A stretch of 46,248 nucleotides of DNA from Verrucomicrobiota bacterium (lineage in GTDB: Bacteria > Verrucomicrobiota > Verrucomicrobiia > Limisphaerales > UBA8199), in the NCBI GenBank assembly GCA_029974925.1, contig JARKQH010000179.1, forward strand, positions 1-46,248. Reading direction: 5' to 3'. Within the stretch, counting starts at the first letter, position 1; each line of letters begins with the position of its first letter. The notes beneath the pieces are model-generated. The model saw only the letters and a list, made by a program, of their open reading frames with translations, made no database searches and was not told the DNA's origin. Both the position numbers and the translations under genes were made by a program. Below, in pieces: positions 35,403 to 43,152 of this stretch.

Positions 35403-36827
35403 ATGAGCCTGCCGCTGCCGCCCGTGCTCGTTGTGGACGACGAGAAGAACATGCGGTTGTCCCTCAAGACGGTGCTGACCGCCGAGCGGTACGCCGTCAA
35501 GGCGGTCGAGTCCGCCGAGGAGGCGATGCTGCTGCTGGGGCAGGAGGATTTCTTCATGGTGATTACCGACGCGCGGCTTGGCGGCATGAGCGGGTACGAG
35601 TTCCTGGCCAAGGCGCGCGCTCAGTGGCCGGAGCTGCAGGTGTTGATGATCACGGCCTATGCCACGCCGAAGCTGGCCGTGGAGGCCATCCAGGCCGGCG
35701 CGGTGGATTACCTGCCCAAACCGTTCGCTCCCGAGGAGCTGCTCCATGCGGTGGCGCGCTGCGCCGAGCGTTACCGGTTGCTGCAGGAAAACGCCCGGTT
35801 GCGCGCCCGGAGCGATGAAACCTACCGGCTGGATCAGATCATCGGGGAGTGCCCCAAAATGCGGGAGTTGCGCCAGCTCATCCAGACCGTGGCCCCCACG
35901 GATGCGCGCGTGCTGGTGCTGGGCGAAAGCGGGACCGGCAAGGAATTGGTGGCGGGGGCGCTGCACAGCCTGAGCCAGCGCGCCGAGGCCAGCTATGTCC
36001 GCATCAATTGCGCCGCCATCCCCGAGACCTTGCTGGAAAGCGAGTTGTTCGGCCATGAAAAGGGGGCCTTCACCGGCGCACTCCGGCAAAAGCCCGGCCG
36101 GGTCGAGGAAGCCGACGGCGGGACGATTTTTCTGGATGAGATTGCCGACATGAGCCGGCCGCTGCAGGCCAAGCTCTTGCGATTCCTGGAGGACGGCACC
36201 TTCACGCGGGTGGGGGGCACCCAGGAACTGCGGGTGAACGTCCGGTTGATCGCCGCCACCAACCGCGACATCGTCAAGGCGATCCAGGAAGACCAGTTCC
36301 GCGAAGACCTCTTCCATCGCCTCAACGTCGTCCAGTTCCGCCTGCCGCCCCTCCGCGAACGCGGCGACGATGTCCTGCTGCTCGCCGACCACTTTCTCCG
36401 GCTCTTTGGCGCCTCCATGCACAAGTCCCTGCGCGGCATCTCCCGCGTCGCGCGGCAAAAGCTGCAGTCCCACCGCTGGCCGGGCAACGTGCGCGAATTG
36501 CGCAACGTGATCGAACGGGCGCTGATTCTCGAGACGTCGCCCGAAATCCAGGCCTCCAGCCTCCCGGATTTTCAACTCGAGGCCCGGCTGCAGAAGCCGG
36601 GCGCGCCGGCCGCCCCCGCCGGGGAATCCCTCGACGAAATCATGGCTCAATACGAGCGGGACCTGATTACCGGCTTGCTGGAACAGCATCATTACAGCCT
36701 CAGCAAGACCGCCGAACATCTAAAAATCAGCCGGCATGCCCTCCGTTACCGCATGCAGCGTCTGAACATTCAACCCGGTCCGGAGACGGAGGAGGAGCCT
36801 TCCGCCCCGGCAGCAAGGGATCGTTGA
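35403..36827 (+). CDS. NtrC-family sigma-54-dependent response regulator
   Basis: 474 residues from ATG 35403, with a ribosome site gaaagtgagg six bases upstream (ATG 35397 and GTG 35391 are alternatives). Receiver domain with D56 (VITDARLGG), then an AAA+ domain with GESGTGKE (Walker A), GAFTGA (the loop that contacts sigma-54) and GGTIFLDEIADM (Walker B). It ends in a Fis-type helix-turn-helix (HYSLSKTAEHLKISRHALRYRMQRL). It should activate sigma-54 promoters when phosphorylated by the preceding kinase. The 121-bp gap between the two genes is extremely GC-rich and can form an imperfect long hairpin (about 35310-35375). Confidence 0.93.
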   Translation: MSLPLPPVLVVDDEKNMRLSLKTVLTAERYAVKAVESAEEAMLLLGQEDFFMVITDARLGGMSGYEFLAKARAQWPELQVLMITAYATPKLAVEAIQAGAVDYLPKPFAPEELLHAVARCAERYRLLQENARLRARSDETYRLDQIIGECPKMRELRQLIQTVAPTDARVLVLGESGTGKELVAGALHSLSQRAEASYVRINCAAIPETLLESELFGHEKGAFTGALRQKPGRVEEADGGTIFLDEIADMSRPLQAKLLRFLEDGTFTRVGGTQELRVNVRLIAATNRDIVKAIQEDQFREDLFHRLNVVQFRLPPLRERGDDVLLLADHFLRLFGASMHKSLRGISRVARQKLQSHRWPGNVRELRNVIERALILETSPEIQASSLPDFQLEARLQKPGAPAAPAGESLDEIMAQYERDLITGLLEQHHYSLSKTAEHLKISRHALRYRMQRLNIQPGPETEEEPSAPAARDR

Positions 36828-36828
36828 G

Positions 36829-37164
36829 ATGAGAAGCAGACCTGGTTTTGACAGTTGGGCGTCGGTGTGGGCGTCCCTCAAGGAGAACCTGTCGGATTTG
36901 GCGTTGCCGGCGGCGGTCCTGCTCCTGGTGGCGGCGCTGGCGTGTTACTTCATCATCCGTGTCCGTCGCCGCCGCCGGCACAGTCACCACCATCACGGGC
37001 ATCGGCCCCGGTCCAGTTCGCCCGCCGGCGCGAAAACCGACCGGGCCGAATTCTCGAGCCGCTCGGGACGCCGCCGCCGTCGCCACCACCGTCCCCGCAA
37101 TCCCACCCTGGCGGAAACCGGGGGCCTGCCGCCGGTGCGCACCGACCCCCCCTCCACGGGTTGA
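36829..37164 (+). CDS. Small single-span membrane protein with His/Arg-rich tail
   Basis: 111 residues, starting one base after the preceding stop codon. One membrane segment (about 26-46, LALPAAVLLLVAALACYFII) is followed by a strongly basic tail with an arginine run and an HSHHHHGH stretch that could bind metal, then Ser/Pro/Arg-rich sequence. No recognised family. Its tight placement between the response regulator and hpnD, on the same strand with near-zero gaps, supports it being a real gene, although the low-complexity composition makes recognition hard. Confidence 0.6.
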   Translation: MRSRPGFDSWASVWASLKENLSDLALPAAVLLLVAALACYFIIRVRRRRRHSHHHHGHRPRSSSPAGAKTDRAEFSSRSGRRRRRHHRPRNPTLAETGGLPPVRTDPPSTG

Positions 37165-37167
37165 CCC

Positions 37168-38034
37168 ATGGAGGAGAGCCTTGCGATCACCCGCCGCAGC
37201 GCGTCCAATCTGGCGCTGGCGTTCGTTCTCCTGCCGCGCCCGAAGCGCGGCGCCATGTCGGCGCTGTATGCCTTTTGCCGGGAAGTGGACGACGTGGCGG
37301 ACGAGGAATCCGTGGCGGTCGCGGAGCGCCGCCGCCTGTTGAACGACTGGCGCGAGGACCTGGCGCGCGCGTATGCGGGCCTTACCCCCCGGCGGCCGGT
37401 GCTTCGCGAGTTGCAGCCCGTCATTCAGCAATACCATCTGCCGGCCGCCCATTTCGACGCCTTGCTGCAAGGCGTTGAAATGGACCTCGAGATTCGCCGG
37501 TATCCGGACTACGACGCCCTCGAGCTCTACTGCCATCGGGTCGCGTCCGTCGTCGGGCTCCTGAGCATCGAGATTTTTGGCTACACCGATCCCGCGTGCC
37601 GCGATTACGCTGTCTGCCTGGGCAAGGCCCTGCAATTGACCAACATCCTGCGCGACGTCCGCGGCGATGCCCAACGGGGTCGCATCTACCTGCCGCTCTC
37701 GGAGCTGGCCCGCCATGGGGTTGACCCGCAGGAAATCCTCCGTCTCGAGTACTCCTCCCGCTTTTGCCAGGCGGCCCGCGCCGTCAGCCTCAGAGCCCGG
37801 CAGTTCTACCGGGCGGCGCGCGAAACCCTCCCCGCCGCCGATTCCCGGGCCATGATTGCCGCTGAACTCATGGCGTCCGTTTATTGGCGGCTGTTGGAAA
37901 AACTGGAGTCGCGACAGTTCGACGTCTTCGGCTCCGACACCGCCCGGCTGAGCCGGGCGCAAAAACTGGCCCTGATTGGGACCACCTGGCTTCGGCTGGC
38001 GCTGGGGCGGGGCCGGGGCCATTACGGGGTGTAA
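37168..38034 (+). CDS. hpnD: Presqualene diphosphate synthase / squalene synthase family protein
   Basis: 288 residues of the squalene/phytoene synthase fold. Aspartate-rich motif 1 is REVDDVADE (39-47). Motif 2 is in LTNILRDVRGDAQRGRIYLP, with the conserved YLP. It joins two farnesyl diphosphates to presqualene diphosphate, the first step towards squalene and hopanoids in the HpnCDE route. The start ATG lies 3 bp after the previous stop. hpnC and hpnE are not in this window. The next gene being hpnK-like supports a hopanoid rather than carotenoid role. FGYTDPACRDYAVCLGKALQ is typical of the HpnD branch. Confidence 0.88.
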   Translation: MEESLAITRRSASNLALAFVLLPRPKRGAMSALYAFCREVDDVADEESVAVAERRRLLNDWREDLARAYAGLTPRRPVLRELQPVIQQYHLPAAHFDALLQGVEMDLEIRRYPDYDALELYCHRVASVVGLLSIEIFGYTDPACRDYAVCLGKALQLTNILRDVRGDAQRGRIYLPLSELARHGVDPQEILRLEYSSRFCQAARAVSLRARQFYRAARETLPAADSRAMIAAELMASVYWRLLEKLESRQFDVFGSDTARLSRAQKLALIGTTWLRLALGRGRGHYGV

Positions 38035-38060
38035 CCGGCCGCCGCCGGAAAAATCGCCGC

Positions 38061-38942
38061 ATGGCTCCGCGGTTCCACGATTCGCCGGGCGACTCATGCA
38101 GCCCCTGCCCCCGCCCCCCGCCGGGCCGCCGCCGCCTCGTGGTCAACGCCGACGATTTCGGCCGGTCGGATTCCATCAACGAGGCCGTGATTCGCGCCCA
38201 TCACGAGGGGATTCTGACCTCTGCCAGCCTCATGGTTGACGAACCCGCCTGCGCGGAGGCGGTGCGCCTCGCCAAAGGCAGCCCCCGGCTGGGCGTTGGC
38301 CTTCACTTGACGTTGGCCTGCGGCCGTTCCGCCCTGGGACCGGACGCCATCCCGGGCCTGGTCAACCAGCAGGGGCGCTTCCCCGACTCGCCGGCCCGCG
38401 CCGGCCTCCGCTATTTCTTCCGGCGCGAACTCAAGGCGCAATTGCGGGCGGAGATTCTCGCCCAGTTTGAAAAATTCCGGGCGACGGGTTTGCCGTTGGA
38501 CCATGTGAACGGGCATTTGCACCTCCATCTCCACCCGACCGTCCTCGGCATCCTGATGGAGGAAGCCGAAGCGCTGGGCCTCAAGCGTCTGCGCCTGACC
38601 CGCGACCCGCTTGGGCTGAACCTGCGATTGGCCTCCGGCCGGCTCGGGTATCGGCTTGCGCACGCCCTGCTGTTCGGCGGCCTGGCCGCATGGGCGCGGC
38701 CCGCCCTGGCGAAACGGGGCATCCGGCATACTCAATCCGTGTTCGGCCTGCTGCAGAACGGGCGGGTGGACGAGGACTACCTTTGCCGGTTGTTGCCGCG
38801 CCTGCCGGCCGGCGATTCCGAGCTTTACTCCCACCCCGCGCTGCCCGAGTGTAAACCCGAGTTTGACGCGCTGGTGAGTCCCCGGGTTCGAGAGCGGGTG
38901 AGCCGGCTGGGCATTCAGTTGGTGCGGTATCAGGATTTGTGA
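38061..38942 (+). CDS. hpnK: Hopanoid-associated YdjC/ChbG-family deacetylase
   Basis: 293 residues from ATG 38061. It is a carbohydrate deacetylase-like TIM-barrel of the YdjC family: LVVNADDFGRSDSINEAV (metal-binding Asp pair), GVGLHLTLACG (His) and HVNGHLHLHLHP (His cluster). HpnK is found in hopanoid gene clusters and is thought to deacetylate a glycosylated hopanoid, such as the GlcNAc intermediate of bacteriohopanetetrol glucosamine. It follows hpnD by 26 bp. The first about 25 residues (Pro/Arg-rich) do not look like a signal peptide and may be a mis-called start. Confidence 0.85.
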   Translation: MAPRFHDSPGDSCSPCPRPPPGRRRLVVNADDFGRSDSINEAVIRAHHEGILTSASLMVDEPACAEAVRLAKGSPRLGVGLHLTLACGRSALGPDAIPGLVNQQGRFPDSPARAGLRYFFRRELKAQLRAEILAQFEKFRATGLPLDHVNGHLHLHLHPTVLGILMEEAEALGLKRLRLTRDPLGLNLRLASGRLGYRLAHALLFGGLAAWARPALAKRGIRHTQSVFGLLQNGRVDEDYLCRLLPRLPAGDSELYSHPALPECKPEFDALVSPRVRERVSRLGIQLVRYQDL

Positions 38943-38943
38943 A

Positions 38944-39441
38944 ATGGTCAAGTTGCTGCTCATTTTGATGGTCGGGCTGGTATTCGAGAGCACCGGCGTT
39001 GTGTTGCTGAAAAAGGGCATGGCGCAAATCGGCGGCCTTCAGGCGGTGACGGCCGCCGGGGTTGTCCGCGTGCTGCGCGAAGCCCTCGTCAATTCCAACA
39101 TCCTCCTCGGCGTGTTTTTTGAGGCCCTCTTTTTCGGCTGCCTCCTGTTCCTTCTGGCGCGGAGCGAGGTGAGTTTTCTCTGGCCGTTGTCGGGTTTGAG
39201 TTTTGTTTTCGCGACCCTGGCCGCCATCTGGTTTTTGGGAGAGCAGGTTTCCGTCGTGCGGTGGCTCGGCGTGGTGTTGATTGTTTTCGGCGCCGGATTG
39301 ATCAGTTACAGCGAGCAGGCGCGTCCGCAGCCTGCGACTCCTTCCCCGACCGCCACCTCCGCCGCCCCGGGCGCCGCCGTGGCCCCGCCCGGCCCCGCCG
39401 CGGCCCCGCCTCGCCCTCCGGCTTCCTCCTCCCGGCCCTGA
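38944..39441 (+). CDS. EamA/DMT-type small membrane protein
   Basis: 165 residues with four membrane segments (about 1-125) and a low-complexity Ala/Pro/Ser tail. The layout VGLVFESTGVVLLKKGMAQIG, then SFLWPLSGLSFVFATLAAIWFLGEQVSVVRWLGVVLIVFGAGLI, is that of half-size EamA or SMR-type transporters (such as ArnE/ArnF), which work as dimers. It starts one base after the hpnK stop and is part of the hopanoid run. Similar small transporters occur next to hpnK-like genes; a role in moving hopanoid sugar lipids across the membrane is inference. Confidence 0.8.
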   Translation: MVKLLLILMVGLVFESTGVVLLKKGMAQIGGLQAVTAAGVVRVLREALVNSNILLGVFFEALFFGCLLFLLARSEVSFLWPLSGLSFVFATLAAIWFLGEQVSVVRWLGVVLIVFGAGLISYSEQARPQPATPSPTATSAAPGAAVAPPGPAAAPPRPPASSSRP

Positions 39442-39643
39442 AGCGGGAGTTCCTTTGGGCAACGGCGGCGGCCGGCGCTCGCCAGAGGCGCAACCAGGTC
39501 CCGAGCGTCGGGGAGGGCCGGTTCTTCCGTGGTCAGGATTTTCCTCTGCCGGAGACCCCGCTGTAAATCGTTGGCGCGATCTGCTGGTAAATTGGCGCGC
39601 TTTGCTAATGACATCCCCCTCGCGCTCCCTCTACAGTCAGTCC

Positions 39644-40993
39644 ATGACAATGCAACGGTACTCGACGCATCTGGCCCTGGCGCTCCTGGGCGCGGCAGTC
39701 TTGGGAGTCTCGGCAGCGGACCTGGACTGGCCCCAGTATCTGGGACCCCGCAGGAACAGCACGTCGGACCAAAAGGGCATTCTGCGCACTTGGCCCACGA
39801 ATGGTCCGACGGTTCTCTGGACTGTTCCGGTAGGCAGAGGGTTCGGCGGTCCGGTTGTCAAAGACGGCAAGGTTTACCTCCTCGACCGGGACGACAAGGT
39901 GGGGGACACCCTCCGTTGTCTGGACCTCTCCACCGGCAAGGAACTCTGGCAGTTTGCTTACGATGCTCCCGGCACGGTCATGTTTCCCGGCTCGCGCAGC
40001 GTCCCCGCCGTGGACGGCAATCATGTCTATTCTTGCGGTCACAACGGCGACCTGTATTGCATTGACATTCACACCCACAAACCCGTCTGGAACAAGAACG
40101 TCTGGAAGGATTTCGGCGGCGACCGGCTTCCGATGTGGGCCATCACGCAGTGCCCGTTGGTGTATGGCGACCTGGTGATTGTGGCTTCACAAGCGCCCCA
40201 GGCCGGGGTGGTGGCCTATGAAAAGGCCACCGGCCAGGTCAAATGGCAGACGCCCCCGCTTGGCCTGATCAGCTATGCCAGCCCGGCCCTCGTAAAGGTG
40301 GACGGAAAGGACCATGTGGTCATGGTCACTTCATCCACCAACCCCTTCCAACGGACCAGCCCGGACAATGAATTGGGCAACGTCGTCGGAATGGACCCGC
40401 TGACAGGGGAAATCCTGTGGAAATATGACAAGTGGGAATGTCACATCTCGGTGGCGAGCGCCGTGGATGCCGGCGAGAACAGGGTGCTGATTGTCGGCGG
40501 CTATGAGCTGGGCGCAACCATGATCAAGGTGGAGAAAAAGGCGGACGGCAGCTACGGCACAACGGAACTGTTCACCACCGCTGAATTTGGCGATCAAACC
40601 AAACCGCCGGTCCTGCACAAAGGCCACTTCTATGCTCAGTACGGAACCAACAGCCGGCGCGACGGCATGGTGTGCATGACCCTGGATGGCAAAATCCTGT
40701 GGAAAACCAAACGGGCGCCGGATTTCAACAAGGGCAGCATGATTCTGGCCGACGGCCTCCTCCTGGCGACCGACGGCGCGGAGACCTTGTATCTGATTGA
40801 GCCGGATCCATCCGGCTTCAAGCTGCTGGCCTCAGCCAAAGTGCTGCGCGAGGGAGGAAGCGGCTCGGAGAATGATCCGATGGCTTCACGCGTGGGCGGC
40901 AGAAACCAGAACTGGGCGCCCATGGCGCTGGCCGACGGCAAGCTCCTGCTGCGAGACCAATCTCAGTTAAAGTGCCTCCTTGTCGCTCAATGA
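39644..40993 (+). CDS. Exported PQQ-like beta-propeller protein
   Basis: 449 residues from ATG 39644 (ATG 39608 is an alternative start in frame). A signal peptide (about 1-25, LALALLGAAVLGVSAA) precedes a propeller domain that begins DLDWPQYLGPRRNSTSDQ, the usual start of the planctomycete/verrucomicrobial pyrroloquinoline quinone-like family. Repeated blades with W-x-Y/F and GK/DGKVYLLD patterns fill the rest. Quinoprotein dehydrogenase residues are not evident, so it may be a structural or binding propeller rather than an enzyme. It is followed after 115 bp by an AraC regulator. It is preceded by a 200-bp gap that separates it from the hopanoid run, so it may have its own promoter. Confidence 0.82.
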   Translation: MTMQRYSTHLALALLGAAVLGVSAADLDWPQYLGPRRNSTSDQKGILRTWPTNGPTVLWTVPVGRGFGGPVVKDGKVYLLDRDDKVGDTLRCLDLSTGKELWQFAYDAPGTVMFPGSRSVPAVDGNHVYSCGHNGDLYCIDIHTHKPVWNKNVWKDFGGDRLPMWAITQCPLVYGDLVIVASQAPQAGVVAYEKATGQVKWQTPPLGLISYASPALVKVDGKDHVVMVTSSTNPFQRTSPDNELGNVVGMDPLTGEILWKYDKWECHISVASAVDAGENRVLIVGGYELGATMIKVEKKADGSYGTTELFTTAEFGDQTKPPVLHKGHFYAQYGTNSRRDGMVCMTLDGKILWKTKRAPDFNKGSMILADGLLLATDGAETLYLIEPDPSGFKLLASAKVLREGGSGSENDPMASRVGGRNQNWAPMALADGKLLLRDQSQLKCLLVAQ

Positions 40994-41108
40994 CACCGCA
41001 GGGCTGCGGGCTGAAGTGGCCACCCTCGACGGCAACTTCTGATGCCCGACAACGAACCACTTGCCGGCCCCGGCCTCAAGGGTGGAGTCGCTCCGGTCAT
41101 TGCCCTCC

Positions 41109-42122
41109 ATGAGTGACCGATTCCACCTCCCCAGGGCCTGGCCGCAGCGGTTGGCCGAATTCCAGATTCCTCTTCCCGCACTGCTCCGTCGGGCCGGCTT
41201 GCCGGAAACCTTCTTCCGGCAGGAGAAGATTGTCGCCACCACGGCTCAAGTCTTCGCCCTCTGGCGCGCGGTCCGCGACCTGACTCCCGACCCCGCCATT
41301 GGCCTGAAGATGGGGGAGGAGCCACGGTTTGAGCTTTACCACCCCACCACCGTTGCGGCGGTCTGCAGCCAGTCCTTTCGCGACGCTCTGCAGCGCATTG
41401 CGCGCTTCAAGCAGTTGACCTGTCCGCAACACCTCCGGGTGCTCACGACCGGGGACGAAGCTTCCGTGGAGTTCATCTACCCGGAAGCCCAAGAGCCGCA
41501 ACCGGACATCCTGGCCGACCTCGTCCTTTCCTGGGTGCTCGGCATCGCTCGCCGGGGCACCGACGGACGCATCACGCCCCTGCGCCTGGAACTGACCCGC
41601 CCGGTCAACCACCGCCCGTTGCTCGAGTCGCACTTCGGCTGCCGCGTCCGTTTCAAAGCCGGTCGCGACGCGCTGGTCTTTCGCAACCGTGACTTGGACC
41701 TGCCCTTTGTAACCCACAACGAGGAGCTGCTTGCGGCGATTGGGGCCCACCTGGAAGCCGAGTTTCAAGAACGCAACGCCGCCGCCGATATCGGCGATCA
41801 GGTCAAGCGTTCCCTCAAACGCTCCCTGGCCGGCAGGCGCCCAACCCTTCAGCAAACCGCCAGGGAAATGGGCACCAGCGTGCGCACCCTCCAGCGGCGG
41901 CTGACGGAGGCGGGGATTACATTCCAACAGGTGCTCGAAGACACCCGCCGCGAACTGGCACGTCACTACCTCACGCACAGCACCGTTGATCTCAACACAG
42001 TCGCCTACTTTCTCGGCTACGAGCACGCCAACTCTTTCTTTCGCGCCTTTCAAGGCTGGGAGGGCATTCCGCCCGGGGAATGGCGCGCTCAGCACCGCAC
42101 CAAGCTTTCCCGAACCGCTTGA
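41109..42122 (+). CDS. AraC-family transcriptional regulator (Arabinose_bd type)
   Basis: 337 residues from ATG 41109. The N-terminal about 200 residues match the 'arabinose-binding-like' domain found in OruR/ArgR-type AraC proteins (ALLRRAGLP, then FALWRAVRDLTPDPAIGLKMG). The C-terminal about 100 residues contain two helix-turn-helix motifs: TLQQTAREMGTSVRTLQRRL and LNTVAYFLGYEHANSFFRAF. It acts as a cytoplasmic activator. The target cannot be told; the upstream PQQ gene or a downstream one is the usual guess. A longer frame from 41061 lacks conserved sequence. Confidence 0.9.
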   Translation: MSDRFHLPRAWPQRLAEFQIPLPALLRRAGLPETFFRQEKIVATTAQVFALWRAVRDLTPDPAIGLKMGEEPRFELYHPTTVAAVCSQSFRDALQRIARFKQLTCPQHLRVLTTGDEASVEFIYPEAQEPQPDILADLVLSWVLGIARRGTDGRITPLRLELTRPVNHRPLLESHFGCRVRFKAGRDALVFRNRDLDLPFVTHNEELLAAIGAHLEAEFQERNAAADIGDQVKRSLKRSLAGRRPTLQQTAREMGTSVRTLQRRLTEAGITFQQVLEDTRRELARHYLTHSTVDLNTVAYFLGYEHANSFFRAFQGWEGIPPGEWRAQHRTKLSRTA

Positions 42123-42462
42123 CGGCTTTGCCTGTGGCGAGGGTTCCGGTTTCCCGATGGCGGTCAGCCGGACTTCCTCTTCGTTGGCACCGCCTTCCGG
42201 GAGCACTTCGCCATGCCGGAAGATATCCGGCATCAAATCCCGGCTCCGCCCGACGCTCTGCCCTGCCCGCACGCTCGCAACGGTCTGCCTGGCGGTGAGA
42301 GTCCCCGCCTTCGGTAATCCGTCGTGATACCGACAGCCGACTACCGCGTTGGCACTTCCTGAGGCGTCAAGGGAGAGGATTCCGGTCTGACTTGTCAGGA
42401 GTTTGTCACGAGAAAAGCCGAGCTTGCGGAGTTTTTATGCCGCCAAAGCCCTTGCTTGAAAA
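42123..42462. other. Non-coding gap between the AraC gene and tRNA-Arg
   Basis: 340 bases with no gene I can support. Short frames here do not resemble proteins. On the minus strand it is downstream of the tRNA; no clear intrinsic terminator is visible. Confidence 0.4.
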
Positions 42463-42539
42463 TGGCGCGTCCGGCAGGACTCGAACCTGCAACCTTCTGA
42501 TCCGAAGTCAGAAGCTCTATCCAATTGAGCTACGGACGC
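42463..42539 (-). tRNA. tRNA-Arg (anticodon TCG)
   Basis: Reading the minus strand, a 77-base cloverleaf is complete. Acceptor GCGTCCG pairs with CGGACGC; the D arm is GCTC/GAGC with AATTGGATA; the anticodon arm is TCTGA, loop CTTCGGA, TCAGA; the T arm is GCAGG-TTCGAGT-CCTGC. Anticodon TCG reads CGN arginine codons by wobble. The discriminator is G and the CCA end is encoded in the DNA (42463-42465). No other tRNA is adjacent. Confidence 0.96.
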
Positions 42540-43152
42540 GTTGGCGGGTGCTTCGAGGCAGGCCCGCGCGCCAGGCGTTTCTGCCCGTGCGGCACGAGCG
42601 CCCGGCCATTTCCAAGGCTCGGACGCCATCCGGGCGCGGGAGCGTTCAATGCGCCTGCACGCCAGCCCCGCGCCCTCCCGCGCCTGGGCGGCACGACACC
42701 CTGCCGAATCTCAGGTTGGGGACTTTAACCGGAGCGGTTCTCAAAAGCAATCACGGCCGCCACATCACGGCCGGCGAAAGCCGGTGGGACGGGAGGGGGA
42801 GACCCCCGGGGAGGCGGCAGCCTCAGGCGGCTGGATCAGATGGACATCCGCGATGTTGTCCCGGTCGCGGACGTACATGACCCAGCGGTGGTAAAGGAAG
42901 TGGTCCCGAAATCCATCGAGTTCGATCAAGGAGGGGGGAAGGCCGAGTTCCTTGAATCGGCGCAGCACCGCTTTGTTTAGACGATCCTGAACCATACCGG
43001 CTGAGTCAGTTGATTCGCTCGAACGCTGTTTTGTCTTATGATGTACTTAGCGGCAAAGCTGCGGCGTCCGCAATACGCTCGATTACGGAAGCGGTTTACG
43101 GAATAATGCGGAAGCGGACTTTCCGAGACGAAGCCGCCGTTGGACCACACTG
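42540..43152. other. Gap between tRNA-Arg and rtcB
   Basis: 613 bases. It holds one possible small gene (42765-42995 minus, listed separately). The part 42540-42764 shows nothing. The part 43000-43100 is the most AT-rich in this area and should contain the rtcB promoter: a TATGAT box lies at 43037-43042, but its -35 partner is weak (ttcgct at about 43014). A CarD-type or sigma-54 site is not apparent. Confidence 0.4.
42765..42995 (-). CDS. Possible small protein, unrecognised
   Basis: 76 residues. The first about 55 (MVQDRLNKAVLRRFKELGLP, SLIELDGFRDHFLYHRWVMYVRDRDNIADVHL) read like a folded, balanced protein with amphipathic helices. The last 20 are Pro/Ser/Arg-rich low complexity. It may be a remnant of a larger gene. 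No family is recognised and no strong ribosome site is seen. It lies on the strand opposite rtcB, in the gap after the tRNA. Confidence 0.3.
   Translation of the reverse strand: MVQDRLNKAVLRRFKELGLPPSLIELDGFRDHFLYHRWVMYVRDRDNIADVHLIQPPEAAASPGVSPSRPTGFRRP

Noticed and set aside
42463-42539. tRNA as an attachment site for an integrated island
   Set aside because: No second copy of the tRNA 3' end and no integrase are found in the window.
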